In this document: one piece after another, positions 8,435 through 17,564 of the stretch | How positions within the stretch are numbered: the first letter of the stretch is position 1 | Layout of the letters: each line of letters opens with the position of its first letter | Assembly: GCF_013002705.1 (NCBI RefSeq) | Contig: NZ_JABEND010000011.1 | Coordinates: forward strand, 62,001 to 126,000 | Length of the DNA stretch: 64,000 bases | Source: Nakamurella aerolata | Lineage (GTDB): Bacteria; Actinomycetota; Actinomycetes; Mycobacteriales; Nakamurellaceae | Direction of reading: 5' to 3' | Program-made: the position numbers and the translations under genes | The notes under the pieces: generated by a model | What the model saw: the letters and a program-made list of their open reading frames with translations, nothing else | The model's database searches: none | Told to the model about the DNA's origin: nothing

Positions 8435-9523
8435 TTGACCCGCGGTCGACCGACGCCGGAACCCGCGGCCGGCGTCACCACCAGAACCCCGCTGCGGCCC
8501 ACGCTGGCCGTGGCGGGGTCGGTGGTGGGGTTGCTGGCGGCATTCGGCTGGGCGTTGGCGGTCGGCTCCGAACCGGTGCCATGGCCGGTGATCTGGCAGT
8601 ACCTCACCGGCCGCTCCGCCCAGGCCGATCCAGGCACCCTGGTGCTGCTCACCGACTTTCACCTGCCCCGAGCGCTCACCGCGGTGGCCGCCGGGGCCGG
8701 GCTCGCGGTGGCGGGACTGCTGATGCAAACCCTGTTCGCCAATCCATTGGCCGACCCGTACATCCTGGGAGTGTCGTCCGGCGCCAGCCTCGGGGTCGCG
8801 GTGTCCGTGCTCGGAACCGGAAGTGCCGCAGCCACTTTCGCGGCGTCGGTGGGGTGGTTGGGGCAATGGGGCACCACCACCGCAGCCATGCTCGGGGCAC
8901 TGGCGGTACTGGCGCTGGTGCTGCTGGCCGGTCGTTGGGTGCGCAGCGTCGTCTCGCTGCTGGTGGTCGGCGTGATGATCGGTGCGGTTGTCGGCGCCAT
9001 GGTGTCGGTGCTGCTGGCCTTCGCGGCGCCGGCCCAGATCCAGCGGTACGTGATGTGGAGCCTCGGCTCACTCGACGGCACCTCGGGTGCCGACATGTGG
9101 GTGCTGCTTCCGGTGACGGCCGCGGGAATCCTGCTGGCCCAAGCGGTCTCGCCGTCGCTGAACGTGATGCTGATGGGGGAGCGGTACGCCGCCTCGATGG
9201 GAGTGCCGGTGCGCTGGGTGCGGACCGCGGCGATGGTCGCCACCGCGGCCATCTCAGGGGTGGTGACGGCGTACTGCGGGCCGATCGCGTTTCTCGGCAT
9301 CGCGGTGCCGCACCTGGCCAGGGTCGTCGCCGGCCGCTCCGACCTGCGGCTGCTGGTGCCGCTGAGCGCGTTGTTGGGCGCCGCCGTCTGCCTGGTCTGC
9401 GGGGTGGTGGCGACCCTGCCCGGCACCGACGGGGTGCTCCCGCTGAACGTGGTGACCGCGGTGCTCGGCGCCCCGGTGGTGATCGCGCTGCTGATCCGCA
9501 GCCGGACGCTGGTCGGCTCGTGA
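8435..9523 (+). CDS. btuC: Cobalamin ABC transporter permease (BtuC/FecCD family)
   Basis: A 362-residue FecCD-type permease with about ten membrane helices. Family landmarks are DFHLPRALTAVAAGAGLAVA and GLLMQTLFANPLADPYILGV near the N-terminus and YCGPIAFLGIAVPHLARVVA late in the protein. The likely start is a TTG at 8435, four bases after the btuF stop, so the two are probably translationally linked. Its stop overlaps the start of the ATPase gene as GTGA. It would form the membrane channel of a BtuCDF importer. Confidence 0.87.
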   Translation: MTRGRPTPEPAAGVTTRTPLRPTLAVAGSVVGLLAAFGWALAVGSEPVPWPVIWQYLTGRSAQADPGTLVLLTDFHLPRALTAVAAGAGLAVAGLLMQTLFANPLADPYILGVSSGASLGVAVSVLGTGSAAATFAASVGWLGQWGTTTAAMLGALAVLALVLLAGRWVRSVVSLLVVGVMIGAVVGAMVSVLLAFAAPAQIQRYVMWSLGSLDGTSGADMWVLLPVTAAGILLAQAVSPSLNVMLMGERYAASMGVPVRWVRTAAMVATAAISGVVTAYCGPIAFLGIAVPHLARVVAGRSDLRLLVPLSALLGAAVCLVCGVVATLPGTDGVLPLNVVTAVLGAPVVIALLIRSRTLVGS

Positions 9524-10347
9524 GCCTTTCGCTCGATGCTCTTGGGGTCGGCTACCAACGGTCGCCGATTCTGCCGCCGGTGACGGCCACCGCAGCGGCC
9601 GGCCGGCTCACGGTGTTGTTGGGGCCCAACGGATCCGGCAAGTCGACCCTGCTGCGGACGGTGGCCGGGCTGCAGCCGGCGCTGGGTGGCGCGGTGCGGC
9701 TGTCGACGGCCGGTGCGGAGCCGGTCGACGTGCTCGGCATGGGGGTGCGGGACCGCGCCCGGCGGGTGGCCGTGGTGCTCACCGACCGGTTCGACGGCGC
9801 CCTGCTGACCGGGGGTGACCTGGTGGCGCTGGGCCGGCACCCGCACCTGCGGGTCGGTGGCCGGCTACGCGATGCCGATCGGACCGCGATCCGGTCGGCG
9901 CTGTCGGCGATGCACGCCGACGAGCTGGCGGACCGCAAGCTGGTCGAGATGAGCGACGGCCAGCGACAGCGGGTGCTGGTGGCACGGGCGCTGGCCCAGG
10001 AACCGGCCCTGCTGCTGCTGGACGAGCCCAGCGCCTTTTTGGACGCGCCCAGCCGGATCGACCTGCTGGCCGTCCTCGCCGACGTCGCCGCCGAGCGGCA
10101 GATCCCGGTGCTGGTCTCCACTCACGACGTGGAGGCCGCCATCCGTACCGGCCAGGACGGCTGGCTCATCGACCCCGCCGCCGGTGAGCTCGGGGAGTTG
10201 GTTACCGGCACGGTCGCGGAGCTCTCCCGCGCAGCGATCGGGCGGGCCTTCGACACCGATCGAGTGCGCTTCGACCCCGGCGACGTGAGCTTTCGGCTAC
10301 GCAGTTCACCGTTGGACGGCCGGTCATCGCCCGAACGCCACGGTTAG
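9520..10347 (+). CDS. btuD: Cobalamin ABC transporter ATPase (BtuD-like)
   Basis: This 275-residue ATP-binding subunit begins with GTG at 9520, overlapping the permease stop. It has a Walker A box (GPNGSGKST), a Walker B (ALLLLDEPSAF) and the H-loop STHDVEA. The ABC signature is MSDGQRQRVLVARAL, with Met-Ser-Asp-Gly in place of the usual Leu-Ser-Gly-Gly. That variation is moderate and also occurs in FecE-type ATPases. It closes the btuFCD operon. No cobalamin biosynthesis genes are in the window. Confidence 0.87.
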   Translation: MSLSLDALGVGYQRSPILPPVTATAAAGRLTVLLGPNGSGKSTLLRTVAGLQPALGGAVRLSTAGAEPVDVLGMGVRDRARRVAVVLTDRFDGALLTGGDLVALGRHPHLRVGGRLRDADRTAIRSALSAMHADELADRKLVEMSDGQRQRVLVARALAQEPALLLLDEPSAFLDAPSRIDLLAVLADVAAERQIPVLVSTHDVEAAIRTGQDGWLIDPAAGELGELVTGTVAELSRAAIGRAFDTDRVRFDPGDVSFRLRSSPLDGRSSPERHG

Positions 10348-10365
10348 CTGCCCTGCTCGACCGGG

Positions 10366-10968
10366 TCAGTCCACCGCGACACCGGCGGCGCGCATCTCGT
10401 CGATGGCGCGGTCGGTGTCGCCAGGGTTCAGCTCGACGAACGCGGTGAGCGCCAGCGGCACCCGCACCGCGAAGTCCTGCTCGGCGGCGTCCACGGCGGT
10501 GGCCTTCACACACCAGTCGCCGGCGAGGCCGACCACCGTCAGCTCGCTGACGCCGTCCAGCAGCCCGGCCAGCTCGGTGGCGTGCACCGCGCCGGTGTCG
10601 AGATTGCGCACCGAGAACCCGGAGTACCCGTCCTCGGGGCCGGAGCCCTTGCGCACCACCGGTTCCGGCGCGCCGGCCGGGTCCAGACCGGGAACGAACT
10701 CGGCGCCAGGCGTGCCCATCACACAATGCACCGGCCACAGGCCGCCGTCGGTGGCGAAGTGCGGGGTGTGCTCCGGATGCCAGTCCTGGGTGAACACCAC
10801 CCGCGCTCCCGCCGCCCTGGCGGCGGCGATCTCGGCGGCGATCGGTTCGGCCAGCTGGTCACCACCGCGGACGTACAGCGAGCCGTCCGGGTCGGCGAAG
10901 TCGTGCTGCATGTCCACCACCACAAGCGCTGCTCCGGAGTGGTAGCGCTGTTCGGTCGGCTCGCTCAT
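10366..10968 (-). CDS. pncA: Nicotinamidase (isochorismatase family)
   Basis: A 200-residue cysteine hydrolase converting nicotinamide to nicotinate. The catalytic triad is visible as Asp19 (VVVDMQHDF), Lys107 (VRKGSG) and Cys153 (GDWCVKATA). The metal site is DWHPEHTPH near residues 62-70. The ATG at 10968 follows a GAGGAGA ribosome binding site. It lies just downstream of pncB on the same strand, so product and next enzyme of the NAD salvage (Preiss-Handler) route are paired. A homologue activates pyrazinamide in mycobacteria, and the active-site residues look intact here. Confidence 0.92.
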   Translation of the reverse strand: MSEPTEQRYHSGAALVVVDMQHDFADPDGSLYVRGGDQLAEPIAAEIAAARAAGARVVFTQDWHPEHTPHFATDGGLWPVHCVMGTPGAEFVPGLDPAGAPEPVVRKGSGPEDGYSGFSVRNLDTGAVHATELAGLLDGVSELTVVGLAGDWCVKATAVDAAEQDFAVRVPLALTAFVELNPGDTDRAIDEMRAAGVAVD

Positions 10969-10984
10969 GGCTTCTCCTCGGGTT

Positions 10985-11110
10985 GGCGGGCGGGCGCCGG
11001 ACGTGCGCTGCCCCACGGGCGCTGCCGGACCTGCGCTGCGCCACCGTGCTGGCAGACGTGCGCGGCCGGACCGCGCTGCCCGACAAGCATTGCAGGACAG
11101 TACGTTGCGG
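10985..11110. repeat. Short tandem repeats between pncB and pncA
   Basis: The 166-bp gap holds several imperfect copies of a unit of about 14 bp resembling CGCTGCCxxACxxG on the plus strand (CGCTGCCCCACGGG, CGCTGCCGGACCTG, CGCTGCCCGACAAG). No gene or promoter is evident. It resembles the word-scale repeats seen elsewhere in the window. Confidence 0.4.
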
Positions 11111-11134
11111 CGGAACCACCGGCGGGGGACCGGC

Positions 11135-12451
11135 TCAGTGCCCCGGCAACAGCAGCGTCGTCGGGATGGCCGGGTCACCCTGCGACAGTTTCAAACCCTC
11201 CCACGGCAGCGTCACCAGCGCGTCCTTCAGATGCCGGCGGGAGTCGACCAGCGCCGGCAGCCCGTCAACGCGAGAACCACCACGCACCAACGGGATCGGC
11301 AGCACCACGTCCCGCTCGTCCGGCTCCGGGTGCTGGCCCTCGGCAAGGAAAACCACCTCCTCGGTGGCTGTCCCGCTCGACCGGTGCCGCCGCAGCGCGC
11401 TCTTCCGGCCCCCCAGCGATGCCTTGTTCTCGCTGCGCTTCTCCACCGGACGGCCGTCCACCTCGACCAGCTTGTAGACCATGCCGGCGGTCGGCGCGCC
11501 CGACCCGGTCACCACCGAGGTACCGACGCCGTAGCTGTCTACCGGTTCGGCGCGCAGCGCGGCGATCGCGTACTCGTCCAGATCACCGGACAGCACCACC
11601 CTGGTCTGCTTGGCGCCCAACGCATCCAGCTGGTCGCGGGCCGACCGGGCGAGCACCCCGAGGTCACCGGAATCGATACGCACCGCACCGAGGTCGGTGC
11701 CGGCCACCCGCACCGCGGTCTCGATGCCTTTGGTGATGTCGTAGGTGTCCACCAGCAGCGTGGTGCCGGTGCCCTGCGCCGCGATCTGCGCGGCGAAGGC
11801 ATCCTCCTCGGAGTCGTGCAGCAGGGTGAACGAGTGCGCAGCGGTACCACCGGTGGGAATGCCGTAGCGCCGCCCCGCCTCCAGATTGGACGTGATGTCG
11901 AAGCCGGCCAGATAGGCAGCTCTGGCGGCCGCCACAGCGGCGTCCTCGTGGGCCCGACGCGATCCCATCTCGATCAGGGTGCGATCGCCTGCGGCGCTGG
12001 ACATCCGGGCCGCCGCGGAGGCCACAGCGCAGTCGAAGTTGTAGATCGACAATGCCACCGTCTCCAGCATCACCGCGGCCGCGAAGGTACCGCGCACCGA
12101 CAGCACCGGGCTGCCGGGGAAGTACAACTCGCCCTCCGGGTAGCCGTCGATGTCGCCGTCGAAACGGTAGTCGGCCAAGAACTCCAGCGTCGGCCGGTCG
12201 ACGATCGGCTCGAGCATGGCCAACTCGGCGTCGCCGAAGCGGAAATCCTCCACCGCGTCGATGAAGCGCTGCACACCCGCGACCACGCCGTACCGGCGGC
12301 CGGCCGGCAGCCTCCTGGCGAACACCTCGAAGGTGCATTGCCGCTTGGCCGTGCCGTCGGCCAGCGCGGCCTGCAGCATCGTCATCTCGTACTGATCGGT
12401 CAGCAACGCGGTGCTGACCTGCGGTGCAGCCGCTGTCGTCTCGGCAGTCAT
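11135..12451 (-). CDS. pncB: Nicotinate phosphoribosyltransferase
   Basis: A 438-residue enzyme joining nicotinate and PRPP to give nicotinate mononucleotide. Family motifs are [13 protein letters not shown] at the N-terminus, the [10 protein letters not shown] and [20 protein letters not shown] segments in the middle, and DSGDL with DEYAIAAL in the PRPP-binding half. Length is normal. The gene is divergent from clpS with 71 bp between starts, the same arrangement as pncB1/clpS in mycobacteria. pncA lies downstream on the same strand. Confidence 0.93.
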   Translation of the reverse strand: MTAETTAAAPQVSTALLTDQYEMTMLQAALADGTAKRQCTFEVFARRLPAGRRYGVVAGVQRFIDAVEDFRFGDAELAMLEPIVDRPTLEFLADYRFDGDIDGYPEGELYFPGSPVLSVRGTFAAAVMLETVALSIYNFDCAVASAAARMSSAAGDRTLIEMGSRRAHEDAAVAAARAAYLAGFDITSNLEAGRRYGIPTGGTAAHSFTLLHDSEEDAFAAQIAAQGTGTTLLVDTYDITKGIETAVRVAGTDLGAVRIDSGDLGVLARSARDQLDALGAKQTRVVLSGDLDEYAIAALRAEPVDSYGVGTSVVTGSGAPTAGMVYKLVEVDGRPVEKRSENKASLGGRKSALRRHRSSGTATEEVVFLAEGQHPEPDERDVVLPIPLVRGGSRVDGLPALVDSRRHLKDALVTLPWEGLKLSQGDPAIPTTLLLPGH

Positions 12452-12522
12452 CGGATCACCATAGGGCGCCGGGGTCGGCGGATCGGCGTGAACCCGCCCG
12501 TCATGCGTGTCACACTGGACGG

Positions 12523-12834
12523 GTGAGCAGTCCCGTCCCGACCGCCGAACCTGGTACCAGAGAAGCGACCGGCACGCTCACCGACGAGCAGGTGGAGCCG
12601 GACACCCCATGGGTCGCGATCGTCTGGAACGACCCGGTGAACCTGATGTCGTACGTGACGCACATCTTCGTCACCGTGCTGGGGCATCCGAAGAAGCTCG
12701 CCGAGAAGCTGATGCTCGACGTGCATCACAAGGGCAGGGCATCGGTCTCCACCGGGAGCCGCGAGAAGGTCGAGGGCGACGTGTTGAAGCTGCAGGCCGC
12801 CGGCCTGTGGGCGACCATGCAGCAGGACCGCTGA
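12523..12834 (+). CDS. clpS: ClpS adaptor of the ClpCP/ClpAP protease
   Basis: A 103-residue protein starting at GTG. The ClpS core is clear: [20 protein letters not shown], then the helical [20 protein letters not shown] and a C-terminal [19 protein letters not shown]. It recognises N-degron substrates and hands them to the Clp ATPase. The Asn-Asp-Pro-Val-Asn segment forms the N-degron pocket rim. It precedes the DUF2017 gene by three bases, the standard actinobacterial pairing. Confidence 0.92.
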   Translation: MSSPVPTAEPGTREATGTLTDEQVEPDTPWVAIVWNDPVNLMSYVTHIFVTVLGHPKKLAEKLMLDVHHKGRASVSTGSREKVEGDVLKLQAAGLWATMQQDR

Positions 12835-12837
12835 CGC

Positions 12838-13392
12838 GTGCAACCCTTCCGCCGCAAGCGCGGTCAGTACGTCGCTGAGTTCACCGCCGACGAGGCACAG
12901 GTGGTGCGCGACCTGATCGATCAGCTCCGCATACTGCTGGATCGGCGCCGCGACGACGCGCCGGTCGATCCGCTCGCCGAGCTGACCGGGATATCCGCGG
13001 GGCCGGCGGTCGCCCCGGAAGATCCGGCGTTGGCCAGGCTGCTGCCCGACTTCCACGCGGATGACGCCGAGCTGTCCGCTGGCCTGCGGCAGCTGCGCGA
13101 GCCGGAGTTGTTGGCGCTCAAGGACAGTGCCGCCGCTGTGCTGCTCGACACCCTGCCGGTGCAGGGCGGCGAGGTGCGGTTGGACGAGCAGCAGGCCGAG
13201 CAGTGGATGCGCGCGCTGAACGACCTGCGGTTGGTGCTGGCCGAGCGCCTGCATCTCGCCGACGACCCGCACAGTGCCGAGAGCGGCGCCGAACCCGCTG
13301 TGCTGCACCAGGATCCGACCGGGCATGCCCGCGCGCTCTACCAGATCTACGGCTGGCTCTCCGCCGTGCTCGAATCGCTGGCGACCGCGTGA
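12838..13392 (+). CDS. DUF2017 family protein
   Basis: 184 residues, GTG start, three bases after clpS. It matches DUF2017, an actinobacterial family of unknown function that nearly always follows clpS. Visible landmarks are FTADEAQVVRDLIDQLRILL at the N-terminus and DEQQAEQWMRALNDLRLVLA near the C-terminus, giving a mostly helical soluble protein. Its linkage suggests a role with ClpS-dependent proteolysis, but that is inference. Its stop overlaps the start of the kinase-like gene. Confidence 0.85.
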   Translation: MQPFRRKRGQYVAEFTADEAQVVRDLIDQLRILLDRRRDDAPVDPLAELTGISAGPAVAPEDPALARLLPDFHADDAELSAGLRQLREPELLALKDSAAAVLLDTLPVQGGEVRLDEQQAEQWMRALNDLRLVLAERLHLADDPHSAESGAEPAVLHQDPTGHARALYQIYGWLSAVLESLATA

Positions 13393-14324
13393 GCGCATCG
13401 GCTGACGTCGCCGCGCTGATCCCGGACGGCTATCGGCGCAAGCTGGCCGACCGGCGGTCGGAGGGCTATCAGGACGGCCCGACCTGGCTGCGGCAACTGC
13501 CCACCGCGCTGGCCGAGGTGATCGCGAACTGGCGGCTGCAGGTGACCGGGCCGAGCCGGTACGGGCACGGTGGCATCGCCGTTCCGGTGCAGGCATCGAA
13601 CGGGCCGGCGGTGCTCAAGGTGATCTGGCCGCACCCCGAAGCCATCACCGAGCGGCTGGCGCTCAAACGTTGGGACGGTGTCGGAGCAGTGCGGCTGCTG
13701 GCCGCCGATCCGGCCCGCTGGGCGCTGCTGCTGGAACCGGCAGACGCCGAGCGTGACCTACAACGCGAACCGATCGAGGCGGCCTGCCACGCCATCGGTG
13801 AGCTGCTGCGCATCCTGGCGGTACCGGCGATGCCACAGCTGCCCACTGCGAGCGACACCCTCCGTGAGTTGCCCGGACAACTTGCGCCGTTGACCTCGAT
13901 ACCGCGCCGGTTCATCGAGCAGGGGCAGAGCCTGTGCCGCGAGCTGCTGGCTGAGTCCGGAATCGACGCCACCGTCACCCACACCGATCTGCACTACGAG
14001 AACGTGCTGGCCTCGTTGCGTCCCGAACATGCCGGCCGGACCCACTGGCTGGCCATCGATCCGCAGGCCCGCAACGCCGAACCGGGCTACAGCGTCGCTC
14101 CGGCTTTGTGGAACCGCTGGGACGAGGCGGCCGGCTCCGGCAACCTCAGGGACGAGCTGCGCCGGCGGATCGGCTGGGTGTGCGAGGCGGCCGGCATCGA
14201 CGAGGACAGGGCGCGGGCCTGGACCATCATCAGGGAACTGCAAAACGCGCTGTGGGCCACCGAGGACGCCGACGAACAGGCGCTGACCAACGCGGTCACC
14301 ATCGTCAAGGCCATGCAGGACTGA
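13389..14324 (+). CDS. Aminoglycoside/hydroxyurea-type phosphotransferase
   Basis: A 311-residue kinase of the APH(6)/hydroxyurea-resistance class. The catalytic loop [10 protein letters not shown] has Asp200 and Asn205, followed by the metal-binding Asp224 in LAIDPQA. The N-terminal lobe carries the nucleotide-holding region ([20 protein letters not shown], with Lys77). Its GTG start overlaps the DUF2017 stop as GTGA, so it is cotranscribed with clpS. True targets may be streptomycin, hydroxyurea or an unknown metabolite; such proteins are often not resistance enzymes. In mycobacteria this position holds mec-cysO-cysM instead. Confidence 0.75.
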   Translation: MSASADVAALIPDGYRRKLADRRSEGYQDGPTWLRQLPTALAEVIANWRLQVTGPSRYGHGGIAVPVQASNGPAVLKVIWPHPEAITERLALKRWDGVGAVRLLAADPARWALLLEPADAERDLQREPIEAACHAIGELLRILAVPAMPQLPTASDTLRELPGQLAPLTSIPRRFIEQGQSLCRELLAESGIDATVTHTDLHYENVLASLRPEHAGRTHWLAIDPQARNAEPGYSVAPALWNRWDEAAGSGNLRDELRRRIGWVCEAAGIDEDRARAWTIIRELQNALWATEDADEQALTNAVTIVKAMQD

Positions 14325-14328
14325 CCGG

Positions 14329-14431
14329 TGTCGCGAATCCGGGTCTGGTTGGGTTCTCGGGGCCGATTCGAGGGTCGAGAACCGAACGCGACCCCGATTC
14401 GCGACATCGCCTGGCCGCGAATCAGGGTCGG
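14329..14431. repeat. Nested inverted-repeat element
   Basis: TGTCGCGAATCCGGGTC at 14329-14345 is the inverted partner, with one mismatch, of GACCCCGATTCGCGACA at 14390-14406. Inside it GGTTCTCG (14352-14359) pairs with CGAGAACC (14376-14383). A third, partial copy CGCGAATCAGGGTCGG follows at about 14416-14431. The whole could fold as a branched cruciform. It sits in the 158-bp gap before the rhomboid gene and has no T-run, so it looks like a small palindromic (REP or MITE-like) element rather than an ordinary terminator. Confidence 0.6.
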
Positions 14432-14482
14432 CTCAGGGTTCTTTCCCGCCTGCGCACGCCGGTTCGCCCGTACTCTTGAAGC

Positions 14483-15217
14483 ATGAGCGCACCCACCCCA
14501 GGCCCCGTTGGGTCGTCCGGCGGGAATCAGTTCAACCTGCCGGCCCTGAATGTTCCGTCAGTCCCCGCTGCCACGCCGCAGGGAAACGCTCCGAAGAAAA
14601 AGAACTCGCTGCTGCCCGAGAAGGTCCGGCCGGCGCTGTTCACCATCGGCGGCCTTGCGCTGCTGATGGTGATCGCTCAGTTGGTCAACTCCTTCTCGAA
14701 CGACTGGCTGAACCGACAATTCGGCCTGGTCTCCCGGCACGTGTCCGGGCTCGACGGCGTGATCTTCGCGCCGCTGCTGCACGCCAACTGGCAGCACCTG
14801 CTGAGCAACCTGGTGCCGCTGCTGATCTTCGGGCTGCTGCTCTTCGTGGGCGGGGTGCGGCAGTTCGTTGTTGTCACCGTGCTGGTCTGGGTGCTGTCCG
14901 GATTGGGACTGTGGCTGATCGGGCCGAGCAACACGCTCACCGTCGGCGCCTCTGGGCTGATCTTCGGCTGGCTGGCATACCTGTTGGCGCGCGGCATCTT
15001 CACCCGAAACTTCGGTCAGATCGCCATCGGCCTCGTCCTGCTGGTGCTGTACGGCGGCATGTTCTTCACCGGCATCATCACCACCGCGTTCCGGGATGCC
15101 TTCGGCGCCACCAACATCTCATGGCAGGGCCACCTGCTCGGTGCGCTGGCCGGGGTGCTCGCGGCGTTCCTGGTGGCCAAGGCGGACGGCCCGCGGCGCA
15201 AGCAGGTGGCCGCCTGA
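14483..15217 (+). CDS. Rhomboid family intramembrane serine protease
   Basis: A 244-residue protein with a soluble N-terminus of about 45 residues and six membrane helices. Rhomboid residues are in place: [10 protein letters not shown] after helix 1-2, the nucleophile Ser157 in GASG, and the catalytic His217 in [12 protein letters not shown]. It cleaves membrane protein substrates within the bilayer; the substrates are unknown. It sits immediately upstream of murI, as in mycobacteria. A GTG three bases after its stop begins murI. Confidence 0.9.
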   Translation: MSAPTPGPVGSSGGNQFNLPALNVPSVPAATPQGNAPKKKNSLLPEKVRPALFTIGGLALLMVIAQLVNSFSNDWLNRQFGLVSRHVSGLDGVIFAPLLHANWQHLLSNLVPLLIFGLLLFVGGVRQFVVVTVLVWVLSGLGLWLIGPSNTLTVGASGLIFGWLAYLLARGIFTRNFGQIAIGLVLLVLYGGMFFTGIITTAFRDAFGATNISWQGHLLGALAGVLAAFLVAKADGPRRKQVAA

Positions 15218-15219
15218 GC

Positions 15220-16017
15220 GTGGACGCCGGCGCACCCATCGGCGTCTTCGACTCCGGCGTCGGCGGCCTGACAACGGCGCGGGCCATCATCGACCTGCTC
15301 CCGCAGGAGTCCATCAGCTACCTGGGCGACACCGCCAACGCCCCGTACGGCCCACAGCCGGCGGACGCGATCCGCGACCATGCGCTGGCCGCCACCGATT
15401 CCCTGGTCGGCTCCGGCGTCAAGATGCTGGTGATCGCCTGCAACAGCGCGGCGGCCGCCGGCGTCACCGAGTTGGCCCGCAGGCGGTACCAGATACCGGT
15501 GCTCGAGGTGGTGACGCCGGCGGTGCGGCGCGCGCTGGCGGTCTCGCGGGCCGACCGGATCGGGGTGATCGCCACCGTCGCCACCGTGCAGTCGCAGGCC
15601 TATCCGCAGGCGTTCGAGTTGTTCAAGGATCGGCCGTTGCAGGTCTGGCAGCAGGCCTGCCCGAGCTTTGTCGATTTCGTCGAACGCGGCATCACCAGTG
15701 GCCGGCAGATCACCGGCCTGGCCCAGGCCTACCTTGATCCGTTGCAGCGCGCGGACATCGACACCCTGGTGCTGGGCTGCACCCACTACCCGCTGCTCGC
15801 CGGGGTGCTGCAGTACGTGCTTGGTGAGCGGGTGACGCTGGTGTCCTCGTCGGAGGAGACCGCGCGCGACGTGTTCAAGGTGCTGACGGAGTCGGACCTG
15901 CTGGCGCCGCCCGATCAGCAGCCGGTGCGGGACTTCGACGCCACCGGCGACGCCGACGCGTTCCGCCGGCTCGGCCGCCGCTTCCTCGGGCCGGAGGTCG
16001 CCGCCGTTCCGTGGTGA
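15220..16017 (+). CDS. murI: Glutamate racemase
   Basis: A 265-residue enzyme making D-glutamate for peptidoglycan. Both catalytic cysteines are present: Cys74 in IACNSA and Cys187 in GCTHYP (with His189). Asp11-Ser12 lies in the N-terminal FDSGVGG motif. The GTG at 15220 is two bases after the rhomboid stop, so the two are likely coupled. Length and motifs are normal. Part of the conserved murI-rph-rdgB block. Confidence 0.95.
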   Translation: MDAGAPIGVFDSGVGGLTTARAIIDLLPQESISYLGDTANAPYGPQPADAIRDHALAATDSLVGSGVKMLVIACNSAAAAGVTELARRRYQIPVLEVVTPAVRRALAVSRADRIGVIATVATVQSQAYPQAFELFKDRPLQVWQQACPSFVDFVERGITSGRQITGLAQAYLDPLQRADIDTLVLGCTHYPLLAGVLQYVLGERVTLVSSSEETARDVFKVLTESDLLAPPDQQPVRDFDATGDADAFRRLGRRFLGPEVAAVPW

Positions 16018-16069
16018 CCGGCCGTCCCCGCCGCCGCGCCGCCGGCCACCGGAAAGTAAGTTCTCAGCC

Positions 16070-16942
16070 ATGAACAGCCAGCACAGCAGCGACAGCAGCC
16101 AGGGGCCGGATGCCGCGGAAAAGTCAGGTCCGGCGCCGGCCGACGGCGCGGCGGTCGACTCGGCCGCGGACCGGGCGGACTCGTCGACGGCGGGGGAGCG
16201 GCGCGCCGACGGACGGGCTGACGACGAACTCCGCCCGATCACCTTCACCCGCGGGTTCCAGGCCCATCCGGCCGGTTCGGTGCTGGTCGAATTCGGCGGG
16301 ACCAAGGTGCTGTGCGCCGCCTCCGTCACCCAGGGGGTGCCGCGCTGGCGCAAGGGTTCTGGGCTCGGCTGGCTCACCGCCGAGTACGCCATGCTGCCGT
16401 CGGCCACCCACGACCGCAGCGACCGGGAATCGGTGAAGGGCCGCGTCGGCGGGCGCACCCACGAGATCTCCCGGTTGATCGGCCGGTCGCTGCGGGCCTG
16501 CATCGACCTGAGTGCGTTGGGGGAGAACACCATTGCCCTCGACTGCGACGTGTTGCAGGCCGACGGCGGAACCCGCACCGCCGCCATCTCCGGCGCGTAC
16601 GTTGCGCTCGCCGACGCGGTGCACTATCTGCGGGAGACCGGAGCGCTGGCCGATCCGCAACCGCTCAGCTGCCAGATCGCGGCGGTATCGGTCGGGGTGG
16701 TGGGCGGCAAGGTGCGGCTGGACCTGCCGTACGCCGAAGACGCCGGCGCCGAGGTCGACATGAACGTGGTGGCCACCGACGCGGGCATGCTGGTCGAGAT
16801 CCAGGGCACCGCCGAGAACGCCACCTTCCCGCGGCGCACCCTCGATGCCATGTTGGACTCCGCGCTCGCCGGAATCCACACCATCACCCAGCTGCAGTCG
16901 CAGGCGCTCGCGGCGCCCTACCCGAAGGAGATCGTCAAGTGA
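16070..16942 (+). CDS. rph: Ribonuclease PH
   Basis: 290 residues. From about residue 47 ([20 protein letters not shown]) onward it is a standard RNase PH, with [20 protein letters not shown] and the phosphate-binding [14 protein letters not shown]-like region ([20 protein letters not shown]). It trims tRNA 3' ends by phosphorolysis. The first 46 residues are a Ser/Asp/Ala-rich extension not present in most homologues; I kept the ATG at 16070 because no better start lies before the core. Its stop overlaps the rdgB start. Confidence 0.93.
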   Translation: MNSQHSSDSSQGPDAAEKSGPAPADGAAVDSAADRADSSTAGERRADGRADDELRPITFTRGFQAHPAGSVLVEFGGTKVLCAASVTQGVPRWRKGSGLGWLTAEYAMLPSATHDRSDRESVKGRVGGRTHEISRLIGRSLRACIDLSALGENTIALDCDVLQADGGTRTAAISGAYVALADAVHYLRETGALADPQPLSCQIAAVSVGVVGGKVRLDLPYAEDAGAEVDMNVVATDAGMLVEIQGTAENATFPRRTLDAMLDSALAGIHTITQLQSQALAAPYPKEIVK

Positions 16943-17550
16943 CGGCGCGCGTCCTGCTTGCCACTCGCAATCGCGGCAAACTCGCTGACCTGCAACGGAT
17001 TCTCGCCGGCACCGCCGAGGTGATCGGACTGGCCGACGTGCCCGAGTTCCCGGAACTACCGGAGACCGGGGCCACCTTCGCCGAGAACGCCACGGCGAAG
17101 GCGGAGCAGGCGGCAGCCGAGACCGGCGAGATCTCGCTGGCCGACGACTCCGGGCTGGCGGTGGCCGCGCTGAACGGCATGCCGGGGGTGCTGTCGGCGC
17201 GCTGGTCGGGGCAACACGGCGACGACACCGCGAACAACGCCCTGCTGCTCGCCCAACTCGCCGATGTGCCGGACGAGCGCAGGCAGGCGGAGTTCGTCTG
17301 CGCGCTGGCGCTGGCCGTTCCCGGCCGACCGACCGTTGTGGAACACGGCAGGTGGCCCGGCCGGATCGGCCGGGAAGCGGTGGGCGACAACGGCTTCGGC
17401 TATGACCCGCTGTTCCACCCTGACGGCGGCTGGGGCACCAGCGCCGAGCTCAGCCCGGAAGACAAGAACGCCCAGTCGCACCGGGCCAGGGCCTTCGCGG
17501 CCATCCTGCCTGCCCTGCAGGCGGCGCTGCGCGAGGCCCCCGGCCGGTAA
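16939..17550 (+). CDS. rdgB: RdgB/HAM1 non-canonical purine NTP pyrophosphatase
   Basis: 203 residues, starting at a GTG that overlaps the rph stop. Family motifs are [17 protein letters not shown] (N-terminal), [20 protein letters not shown] with [15 protein letters not shown], and a closing [11 protein letters not shown]. It hydrolyses ITP, dITP and XTP to keep them out of DNA and RNA. Complete and unremarkable. It ends the clpS to rdgB block. Confidence 0.94.
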   Translation: MTARVLLATRNRGKLADLQRILAGTAEVIGLADVPEFPELPETGATFAENATAKAEQAAAETGEISLADDSGLAVAALNGMPGVLSARWSGQHGDDTANNALLLAQLADVPDERRQAEFVCALALAVPGRPTVVEHGRWPGRIGREAVGDNGFGYDPLFHPDGGWGTSAELSPEDKNAQSHRARAFAAILPALQAALREAPGR

Positions 17551-17564
17551 CCGTCAGCGCCGGA

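Noticed and set aside
13389-14324. Calling the APH-like gene an antibiotic resistance determinant
   Set aside because: Catalytic residues fit, but it is embedded in a housekeeping operon and many relatives have no resistance role.
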